Source: Phycisphaerales bacterium
GTDB lineage: Bacteria; Planctomycetota; Phycisphaerae; Tepidisphaerales; Tepidisphaeraceae
Direction: 5' to 3'
Assembly: GCA_028288905.1 (NCBI GenBank)
Contig: JAQGHJ010000526.1
Location: forward strand, 1-5,997
DNA: 5,997 nucleotides
In this document: positions 1 to 5,052 of the stretch, one piece after another
Layout of the letters: the number at the start of each line of letters is the position of its first letter
How positions within the stretch are numbered: position 1 is the first letter of the stretch
Notes under the pieces: generated by a model
Database searches by the model: none
Seen by the model: only the letters and a program-made list of their open reading frames with translations
What the model was told of the DNA's origin: nothing
Made by a program: the position numbers and the translations under genes

Positions 1-396
1 CCGCTCGTCGTGCTGGCCGGCAAGGACTACGGGATGGGTTCTAGCCGCGACTGGGCGGCGAAGGGGACGATGTTGCTCGGCGTGAAGGCGGTGATCGCCG
101 AGAGCTTCGAGCGCATCCACCGCAGCAACCTCGTCGGCATGGGCGTGCTGCCGCTGCAGTACCCCAAGGGCACCGACCGGACGACGCTCGGGCTGACCGG
201 CGAGGAGACGTTCGACGTCGCCGTCGGCGACGACGTGAAGCCGGGACAGGAGCTGACCGTGACGGCCCGCCGGCCGGACGGGACGACCTTCGACTTCAAG
301 GTCGCCTGCCGGATCGATACGCCGGTCGAGGTGGACTACTACCGCAACGGCGGCATCCTCCAGACCGTGCTGCTGCGGATCTTGAAAAACGGGTGA
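1..396 (+). CDS. acnA: Aconitate hydratase, AcnA type (C-terminal fragment)
   Basis: This is the 3' end of an aconitase gene, whose product converts citrate to isocitrate through cis-aconitate in the cytoplasmic TCA cycle. The window opens in frame at its first base and shows 131 codons before the TGA at 394-396; the rest of the protein, including the cysteines that bind the 4Fe-4S cluster, lies off the left edge. The visible part is the C-terminal swivel domain. Residues 11-18 of the fragment (GMGSSRDW) followed by AAKGT form the family's substrate-binding Ser-Ser-Arg loop, and the stretch [15 protein letters not shown] plus GMGVLPLQ is typical of the AcnA/IRP1 branch rather than AcnB. Known AcnA proteins are roughly 900 residues, so about one seventh is seen. 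The C-terminus looks normal, with no frameshift. It converges with the PilZ gene, leaving a 135-bp gap. The family call is secure; the symbol follows the AcnA-like motif. Confidence 0.93.
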   Translation, partial: PLVVLAGKDYGMGSSRDWAAKGTMLLGVKAVIAESFERIHRSNLVGMGVLPLQYPKGTDRTTLGLTGEETFDVAVGDDVKPGQELTVTARRPDGTTFDFKVACRIDTPVEVDYYRNGGILQTVLLRILKNG

Positions 397-442
397 GGGT
401 GAGGCGGCGGCAGGAACCGTAGGACCGGCGGTGCCGGCCGTG

Positions 443-481
443 GGGCCGTGGGCGCCGGCTTCGACCCGACCCGCACGGCCC
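443..481. terminator. Possible terminator hairpin between convergent genes
   Basis: An inverted repeat with an 8-bp perfect stem (GGGCCGTG at 443-450, CACGGCCC at 474-481) and a 23-base loop lies between the aconitase stop at 396 and the convergent PilZ stop at 532. Its position suits a terminator shared by both transcripts. There is no T-run on either strand, and in DNA this GC-rich such stems can arise by chance, so the call is weak. Nothing else stands out in the 397-531 gap. Confidence 0.2.
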
Positions 482-531
482 GCACATCCGGAATTACGTA
501 CGCACCGAGGGGCGAAGGTCGTGAAGCCTGA

Positions 532-966
532 TCAGGACAGGATCGACTTTCGAATCCGCTCCAGTTCCTTCGACTCTGCCTCGTCGCGGGCGCTCCCAGC
601 CGCGGCCGGGGCGGCGGCCACGGCGCAGTTCAGCACGCACGTGAACTCCGCCCCGATCACGAACATCGACGCGTGCTGCTGGCGGCAGTAGGCCACCGTG
701 CATAACAGCGCCGCCGGGGTCTGCTTCCCCCGAGGCAGTTGCAGCACGAACTGCGACCCGGCCTCTAGGGGCTCGCCGTGCATCAGCCCGACGCCGCGCG
801 ACGAGATGTCGCGCACCGTCGTCATCACCTGTTTGCCGCCGCCGAGCATGATCTGCACCCGGGCGCGGTACACCACCCTCGGCGCACGACGCTTCTCGTG
901 GTGCGGAACCGAGGGGCGTTCGACCGACCCCACGACGGACGCGAACTGTTCGGCTGATAAACTCAT
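532..966 (-). CDS. PilZ-domain protein, probable c-di-GMP binder
   Basis: The gene encodes a 144-residue cytoplasmic protein dominated by one PilZ domain, the receptor domain for the second messenger cyclic di-GMP. Both ligand motifs are present: R26-R-A-P-R30 fits RxxxR, and D53-I-S-S-R-G58 fits D/NxSxxG, followed by the usual VGL beta strand. The barrel appears to run from about residue 24 to 112. An Ala-rich linker (115-124) leads into a short charged tail (about 126-143) that may form a helix. No membrane segment, signal peptide or output enzyme domain is seen, so it may act through a partner protein. I chose the ATG at 966 because the family-like sequence starts close behind it and a purine-rich stretch lies upstream; in-frame ATGs at 990 and 1008 are possible but less likely. 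It is 134 bp downstream of the isocitrate dehydrogenase on the same strand. The process it regulates cannot be read from the window. Confidence 0.88.
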   Translation of the reverse strand: MSLSAEQFASVVGSVERPSVPHHEKRRAPRVVYRARVQIMLGGGKQVMTTVRDISSRGVGLMHGEPLEAGSQFVLQLPRGKQTPAALLCTVAYCRQQHASMFVIGAEFTCVLNCAVAAAPAAAGSARDEAESKELERIRKSILS

Positions 967-987
967 ACGGCTGCCTGCCCTCGTCCC

Positions 988-994
988 CATATAT
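988..994 (-). promoter_or_regulatory. Possible -10 element for the PilZ gene
   Basis: On the minus strand an ATATATG patch stands out in otherwise GC-rich DNA, about 22 bases upstream of the chosen PilZ start. It would place transcription initiation near 980 with a very short leader. No good -35 element is visible at the standard spacing (the best candidate is near AACTCA), so this rests on base composition and position only. An overlapping ATG at 990 is an alternative explanation. Confidence 0.2.
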
Positions 995-1026
995 CGGGCG
1001 GGCCGCATGTTGAGTTGACCACGGTG

Positions 1027-1047
1027 CGGCGGCGACGGGTGCCGCCG
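1027..1047 (-). terminator. GC hairpin downstream of isocitrate dehydrogenase
   Basis: A perfect 7-bp inverted repeat made only of G and C (CGGCGGC at 1027-1033, GCCGCCG at 1041-1047) with a 7-base loop lies about 54 bp past the isocitrate dehydrogenase stop and before the PilZ gene. It could end or stabilise the upstream transcript. No U-tract follows, and GC-only stems are common by chance in this genome, so it is recorded only as a candidate. Confidence 0.25.
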
Positions 1048-1100
1048 GTGGCGGGCGGCGGGTGGAACGCCCAATAACCGTTCCGACCCGGCCCGCCGGA

Positions 1101-2108
1101 TCACAGGCGGGCGATGACGGCGTCGGCGAAGGCTTTCGTGCCGGCCGTGCCCCCGAGATCGCGGGTGACGACCTGTCCGTCCGTCAGGACGCCCTCGTAA
1201 GCGTTTCGGACCCGGTCGGCGACCGCGTCCTCGTGGAGGTGGTACAGCATCATCACGCCGCTCATCAGGACGGCCAACGGGTTGGCGGCGTCCTTGCCCG
1301 CGATATCGGGCGCCGACCCGTGTACCGCTTCGAACACGGCCGAGTCCTCGCCGATGTTGCTTCCGGGCACCACCCCGAGCCCGCCGACGAGGCCCGCACA
1401 GAGGTCGCTGATCAGGTCGCCGTACAGGTTCTCCATCAGCAGCACGTCGAACCGCGTCGGGTCCTGCACCAGCTTCATGCAGCCGGCGTCGATGATCATT
1501 TCCTCGTATTCGATGTTCGGGTACTCGTCCTCGTGGACCCGCCGGGCGGCGTTCAGGAACATGCCGTCGGTCAACTTCATGATGTTCGCCTTGTGGAACA
1601 CCGTGATCTTCTTGCGATGCCGGCGGGTGGCGTACCGGAACGCGTACCGGGCGATCCGGTCGCACGCCACCGCCGTCGCGACTTTGAGCGACGTGACGAC
1701 GCCCGGCGTCACCTCGTTCTCGATGCCGCTGTAGAGCCCTTCGGTGTTTTCGCGGACGACGACGATGTCCACGCCGTCGAATCGGGTCTTTACCCCGGGG
1801 ACGTTCCGTACCGGGCGAACGGCGGCGTACAGGTTCAACTTCTTCCGGAGTTGCACGTTCACCGACTGGAACCCCTTGCCGACGGGTGTGGTGACCGGAC
1901 CCTTCAGGGCGACCTTGTGGGCCTGAATCGCCGCCAGCGTCCGCTGGGGCAGCACGTCGTCGTACCCCTCGGCGACGGCGGACGCCCCGGCCGGCAATTC
2001 GACCCAGTCCGCCTGCAGCCCGGCCGCCTCCATCACCCGCCGGGCCGCCGCCGTCACCTCGGGGCCGATGCCGTCGCCCGGGACCAGTACGATCGTGTGT
2101 TTAGCCAT
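1101..2108 (-). CDS. NAD-dependent isocitrate dehydrogenase
   Basis: The product (335 residues) belongs to the isocitrate/isopropylmalate dehydrogenase family and probably oxidatively decarboxylates isocitrate to 2-oxoglutarate with NAD in the cytoplasm. It starts with the nucleotide-fold signature VPGDGIGPEV (9-18). Substrate residues match E. coli Icd in order: S82, N84, R88 and R98, then R119 and Y126 in RENTEGLYSG, K173 in FHKANIMK, and metal-binding D207, D231 and D235. S82 and N84 favour isocitrate over isopropylmalate. At the cofactor site it has D268-I269 (APDIAGKD) where NADP-specific E. coli Icd has Lys-Tyr, which indicates NAD. Its length and wording resemble the mitochondrial IDH3 alpha subunit rather than the larger bacterial NADP enzyme. 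I chose the ATG at 2108 because it leads directly into the conserved N-terminus; an ATG at 2132 is possible, and neither has a clear Shine-Dalgarno. The membrane-protein gene ends 44 bp upstream, suggesting co-transcription. Homoisocitrate or tartrate dehydrogenase is a less likely alternative. Confidence 0.87.
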   Translation of the reverse strand: MAKHTIVLVPGDGIGPEVTAAARRVMEAAGLQADWVELPAGASAVAEGYDDVLPQRTLAAIQAHKVALKGPVTTPVGKGFQSVNVQLRKKLNLYAAVRPVRNVPGVKTRFDGVDIVVVRENTEGLYSGIENEVTPGVVTSLKVATAVACDRIARYAFRYATRRHRKKITVFHKANIMKLTDGMFLNAARRVHEDEYPNIEYEEMIIDAGCMKLVQDPTRFDVLLMENLYGDLISDLCAGLVGGLGVVPGSNIGEDSAVFEAVHGSAPDIAGKDAANPLAVLMSGVMMLYHLHEDAVADRVRNAYEGVLTDGQVVTRDLGGTAGTKAFADAVIARL

Positions 2109-2152
2109 CAGGCCGGATGATATGCAGGGCATTTGCCGGCCGGCGGCTTCCG

Positions 2153-3193
2153 TCAGGTCGGCTGGGCGTTCAACCCATCGCGCGCCGGAGAAGCCGTCGC
2201 GGATCGGGCGGGCTCGACAGGACGTGCCGACGTGGCGGCGGCGGCGTCTGTCAGCGGTCGCCGACGACGCCCGCGCCACCAAACGAGGGCGACCAACAGC
2301 ACGACTGCCGACCACCGCCCCGCGTCGGCCAGCATTAGGTACGGGGACAGCAGCACCAGGTACGGCTTGCTAAACACCTGGCCCCAGATGCCGCCGACGA
2401 AGTCGCTCACCTGCTTCGTCCGCCACAGTTCCGGGTCGTCCTGCCGCACCCGGGCGTCGAGCCGGTCGAACACCGCGTACTGCTGGTCGGCCGTCATGGC
2501 GGCCGGGTCCGCCGGGGCACCGAGGTCTGCCGCCACGGCGGCGATGTGAGGGCGGAGGGCGTCATCGATGTGCCGGACCCGGACGGTAAACGGCTTGTCC
2601 GGCCGGGCGTCGGCCACGGCCGACCGCACGCTTTGGGCCGCCCCGGCGTCGGACACGACGGGAAAGTCCCACTTCATCCCCGCCAGCCACGCCGACGCGT
2701 CGGCCGCCGTCGGCCCGCCGGCCGACTTGCCGAACTTCCCCTCGAACTCCCCGAGGTACCCGCCCGTGCCGTCCTCCGACAGCAGGTCGATCTCGGTACA
2801 CAGGTGCAGGTACGCGCTGAGCGGCCCCTTGCTGAAGTTCGCGTAGTGGACCCGCGACGTCGGGTTGATCGCGAACTCCTTCTTCACGAAGGACTGCGAT
2901 CGGATCCACACGATCCAGTCGGCCGCCAGGATGCGGTAGGGGTGGGTCCGCAACGCGTCGCTGCTGCGGGTGACGTACTGCGTCGTGACCTGCCGGAACT
3001 CCGAGTTCCGCTGCCAGTTGTCGACCGAGTCGACGAACGCCTGGAGCCTCCCCAGGTCGGCCGAGCTTGTCCCGAAGCCCAGCAGGAGGGCGAGGAAGAG
3101 GAGCAGGGCGAAAGCGAGACGGGCCGCCCATTGGGCGGCCCGGACGAGGACGGGGTCCTTTCGGGACGTCGGTCGCAGACCTACCATTGACAT
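2153..3193 (-). CDS. Membrane-anchored protein of unknown function
   Basis: I do not recognise this 346-residue protein. After a short basic N-terminus it has a strong hydrophobic segment at about residues 24-42 (AARLAFALLLFLALLLGF). A polar region of some 230 residues follows, then a second hydrophobic stretch within about 277-306 ending in VVLLVALVWW, next to the basic cluster RGRRRR (307-312). By the positive-inside rule, both ends should be cytoplasmic and the middle domain should lie outside the inner membrane. That middle part is rich in Trp, Tyr and Asp and contains ADWIVWIRSQSF (91-102), but it shows no lipobox, haem motif or catalytic signature that I can name. The tail (313-346) is Ala/Pro/Ser-rich and probably disordered. 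ATGs at 3193 and 3187 are both possible starts; neither has a good ribosome-binding site, and a TTG at 3223 is less likely. It precedes isocitrate dehydrogenase by 44 bp, probably in one transcript, but no functional link can be claimed from that alone. Confidence 0.8.
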   Translation of the reverse strand: MSMVGLRPTSRKDPVLVRAAQWAARLAFALLLFLALLLGFGTSSADLGRLQAFVDSVDNWQRNSEFRQVTTQYVTRSSDALRTHPYRILAADWIVWIRSQSFVKKEFAINPTSRVHYANFSKGPLSAYLHLCTEIDLLSEDGTGGYLGEFEGKFGKSAGGPTAADASAWLAGMKWDFPVVSDAGAAQSVRSAVADARPDKPFTVRVRHIDDALRPHIAAVAADLGAPADPAAMTADQQYAVFDRLDARVRQDDPELWRTKQVSDFVGGIWGQVFSKPYLVLLSPYLMLADAGRWSAVVLLVALVWWRGRRRRPLTDAAAATSARPVEPARSATASPARDGLNAQPT

Positions 3194-3223
3194 AGTATTA
3201 CCCGTCACGCCTGAGCCCGCCAA
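3194..3223 (-). promoter_or_regulatory. Candidate promoter of the membrane protein/IDH unit
   Basis: On the minus strand TTGGCG (3218-3223, 4 of 6 to the sigma-70 -35 consensus) is followed after 17 bases by TAATAC (3195-3200), or after 18 bases by AATACT (3194-3199, 4 of 6 to the -10 consensus). This is the most AT-rich spot in the gap. It lies so close to the ATG at 3193 that transcription would begin at or near the second ATG (3187), which would make the message leaderless or nearly so. It was judged by eye and not scored. Confidence 0.33.
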
Positions 3224-3270
3224 CGCGGCACCGCATCCGGAACAGCGGACATGGCCGGCCCGACAGTGGA

Positions 3271-3303
3271 GGCCGCGTGCGACGGAACCGACCGCACGTG
3301 GCC
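3271..3303 (-). terminator. Hairpin just after the oxidoreductase gene
   Basis: An inverted repeat with two 11-base arms (3271-3281 and 3293-3303) pairs at all but one position, a G opposite T on the + strand (an A-C mismatch in the minus-strand RNA), around an 11-base loop. It begins 8 bases past the TGA of the oxidoreductase gene, where an intrinsic terminator or 3'-end stabiliser would be expected. No U-tract follows, so it may need Rho or may only protect the 3' end. It is the longest stem I found in the window. Confidence 0.42.
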
Positions 3304-3310
3304 GCCCGCC

Positions 3311-4795
3311 TCAACCGATGGCCGGCAGCGCGAACCCGTCGCGCCGCAGCCGCGTGAGCCACTCGTTCTGCTTGGCGTCGGCGAACGTCCACGACTTCGG
3401 GTCCCACTGCATCTTCTGGCGGTGCTGGTACGCGAGGTTCACCAGGTGGCAGACCGTCACGCTGCCCGCGCCGACGACCACGTTCGCCACCGGCGTGCCG
3501 CGGGTGCGGATGCACTCCAGCCACTCGGGCCGGTGCATGTTCGGCTTGCCCTGCCCGAAGTTCTGTACCCGGGCGTCGCCGGCGGACAGCGGGGCGGCCA
3601 AGATCTCCCCCGGCTCGCTCACCTTCATCTCCCGGCTGACGAACACTTTGCCCTTGTCGCCGACGAACAGGATGCCGTTGCCGGGCTGCTGCATCTTGCC
3701 CGGGTTCTTCTTGTCCGGAACCTCGAACGGGATCTTCTGCACGTGCGTGACCACTATCTCGTCCCCGGCCGGGGACCCGCGGTAGACGAACTTCGCGCCG
3801 TAATCGGCCTTGGCGTCCTCCGGCGGGTGGACCTCCACCGGCCCGGACCCGTCCATCGACAGCGCCCACTGGGTGATGTCGAAGTGGTGCGCCCCCCAGT
3901 CGGTCACGTACCCGCCGGAGTACTCGCGGAACTCGCGCCAGCCCGGGTTGAACGGGTAGCCGCTGGGGTTCTCGCCGGCGTGCCCGAGTCGCTTGGCGTA
4001 CTCCCGCTTCGGGGCTTGGCCGAGCCAGCGGTCCCAATCGATCTCGCTCGTCGGCGTCTCGCCCGGCAGGTCACACGGGACCGGGTGGCTGCCGCCGAGC
4101 GCGACGTACACTTCCTTGATCTTCCCGAGCTTGCCGTTGCGGACGTAGTCTACGACCTCCCGGAACGGCCCGTCCGACCGCTGCTGGCTGCCGGTCTGCA
4201 TCACGACGCCGTGCTTTTGCACCGCCTCGACGCACGCCTTGGCCTCGGCGATCGTCAGCGTCAGCGGCTTCTCGCAGTAGATGTCCTTCTTCGCCTTGGC
4301 CGCGTCGATCAGGATCGCGGTGTGCCAGTGGTCCGGGGTGCCGATGACGACCGCGTCCACGTCCGGGCGGGCCAGCAGCTCGTGGTGGTCGACGTAGCCG
4401 GTGACGGGCTTCACGTCCGCCCGCTTCAGGTCGCGGTACTTGTCGTCCACCTGCTTGACGAACAGCTCCCGCCGGCCCTTGTCGACGTCGCAGATCGCGA
4501 CGATCTCGCAGTCGGTCCGGCCGGTGAAGAACCCGACGTGCCCGCTGCTCTGCTTGCCGACCCCGATGAACCCGAGCCGCAGCCGCTTTGCGGGGGCGGT
4601 GGCCGGCGTCTTGGCGACGTCCTGTCCGAAGGCGGATGGCGCGAAGCCCGTCGCCGGCAGGACGAGGGCCGCGCCCGCCACGGCCGCGGCCCCGCGGATG
4701 GCGTCGCGACGGTTCATGCCGGCGGCGCCGGTGTTGCCGGCGGTGCCGGACGTGCGGACGGAGCGGGGACCGGTACCGGTCTGGTTCGTCGACAT
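3311..4795 (-). CDS. Tat-exported Gfo/Idh/MocA family oxidoreductase
   Basis: The product (494 residues) is an NAD(P)-dependent oxidoreductase of the Gfo/Idh/MocA family, which acts on sugars, inositols and related polyols; its actual substrate cannot be told. A Tat signal is present: M27-N-R-R-D-A-I-R, an Ala-rich hydrophobic core, and a likely cleavage near AFG-Q58, implying export already folded with its cofactor. The mature part starts with a Rossmann loop, LGFIGVGKQ (about 74-82), then has TPDHWH (about 153-158) and the family motif CEKP (about 174-177), which carries the conserved Lys. The C-terminal domain contains GGYVTDWGAHHFDITQW (about 294-310), with the His-His-x-Asp region typical of the bacterial C-terminal type. 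The ATG at 4795 is fixed by a perfect AGGAGG six bases upstream, which leaves an unusual 26-residue extension before the Tat motif. A hairpin follows the stop. It is divergent from the gene at 5053. No truncation or frameshift is seen. Confidence 0.93.
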   Translation of the reverse strand: MSTNQTGTGPRSVRTSGTAGNTGAAGMNRRDAIRGAAAVAGAALVLPATGFAPSAFGQDVAKTPATAPAKRLRLGFIGVGKQSSGHVGFFTGRTDCEIVAICDVDKGRRELFVKQVDDKYRDLKRADVKPVTGYVDHHELLARPDVDAVVIGTPDHWHTAILIDAAKAKKDIYCEKPLTLTIAEAKACVEAVQKHGVVMQTGSQQRSDGPFREVVDYVRNGKLGKIKEVYVALGGSHPVPCDLPGETPTSEIDWDRWLGQAPKREYAKRLGHAGENPSGYPFNPGWREFREYSGGYVTDWGAHHFDITQWALSMDGSGPVEVHPPEDAKADYGAKFVYRGSPAGDEIVVTHVQKIPFEVPDKKNPGKMQQPGNGILFVGDKGKVFVSREMKVSEPGEILAAPLSAGDARVQNFGQGKPNMHRPEWLECIRTRGTPVANVVVGAGSVTVCHLVNLAYQHRQKMQWDPKSWTFADAKQNEWLTRLRRDGFALPAIG

Positions 4796-4801
4796 GGCGT
4801 T

Positions 4802-4807
4802 CCTCCT
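4802..4807 (-). promoter_or_regulatory. Strong Shine-Dalgarno of the oxidoreductase gene
   Basis: A perfect AGGAGG (inside GAGGAGG) lies six bases before the ATG at 4795. It is the only strong ribosome-binding site among the gene starts visible here, and it decides the start in favour of 4795 over the in-frame ATG at 4717, which has no such site and would begin directly at the Tat motif. Confidence 0.82.
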
Positions 4808-4837
4808 CGGGGGGCGTGGGGCCGGAAAACGACGCCT

Positions 4838-4866
4838 GCGCTGCCGCCGGCGGCGGCGGGCAGCGC
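4838..4866 (-). other. Stem-loop in the oxidoreductase leader
   Basis: A perfect 8-bp inverted repeat (GCGCTGCC at 4838-4845, GGCAGCGC at 4859-4866) encloses 13 bases of GGC/GCC repeats. A competing 12-base palindrome, GCCGCCGGCGGC (4843-4854), overlaps one arm, so two alternative folds exist. In the minus-strand transcript the stem is followed after 8 bases by four U residues (4826-4829) and then, about 18 bases later, by the Shine-Dalgarno. It may be a leader structure or a weak attenuator-like element, or a by-product of GC-rich sequence. Confidence 0.3.
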
Positions 4867-4887
4867 GGTCGTTCCGGTCGTACCGGA
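4866..4887. repeat. Short direct and inverted repeats in the divergent gap
   Basis: CGGTCGT occurs twice, at 4866-4872 and 4875-4881, nine bases apart start to start. The second copy lies inside an inverted repeat TCCGGT-CGT-ACCGGA (4873-4887). Placed between two divergent genes, this could be an operator for a dimeric regulator. The arms are short and no regulator gene is next to it, so the call is tentative. Confidence 0.2.
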
Positions 4888-4969
4888 GTGTACCGCCGCC
4901 CGGCACCGCCCGTTGCCAACGACCTGATCCGGGCCGAGGCAACCGCATGCGTCCGCCCCCGAACGCCAT

Positions 4970-4975
4970 TAGAAT
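4970..4975 (+). promoter_or_regulatory. Possible -10 element of the rightward gene
   Basis: TAGAAT matches the sigma-70 -10 consensus at 5 of 6 positions and sits in a small AT-rich patch about 78 bases before the ATG at 5053. The -35 position at 17 bases spacing (ATGCGT) is poor. The leader would start near 4982 and would contain a 7-bp stem (4985-4991 with 5005-5011). No other promoter-like sequence is seen for this gene. Confidence 0.3.
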
Positions 4976-5052
4976 GCCGCGACCCGGCGGGGGCTCGCTG
5001 ACGGCCCGCCGCGGCTAGGCGTGCACCGGCCCCGCGTCCCCCGACCATCACC

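Noticed and set aside
527..536. Ten-base palindrome CCTGATCAGG at the PilZ stop
   Set aside because: It has no loop and no U-tract, and is short enough to be coincidence, so I do not call it a terminator or binding site.
967..1665. Upstream extension of the PilZ frame into the isocitrate dehydrogenase region
   Set aside because: The extension is an out-of-frame reading of the isocitrate dehydrogenase gene and is Arg/Pro-rich; the PilZ protein has good starts at 966-1008.
1062..2120. Open frame of about 350 codons on the + strand opposite isocitrate dehydrogenase
   Set aside because: It is an antisense shadow: the minus-strand frame has complete family motifs, while this one is Val/Arg/His-rich low-information sequence created by high-GC codon bias.
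3253..3260. GGCCGGCC palindrome
   Set aside because: Such GC palindromes are expected by chance at this base composition, and it has no special position.
3251..4927. Open frame of more than 550 codons on the + strand opposite the oxidoreductase
   Set aside because: The minus-strand Gfo/Idh/MocA protein is unmistakable. This frame reads Val/Leu/Arg/Asp-rich without motifs and is open only because stops are rare in GC-rich antisense.
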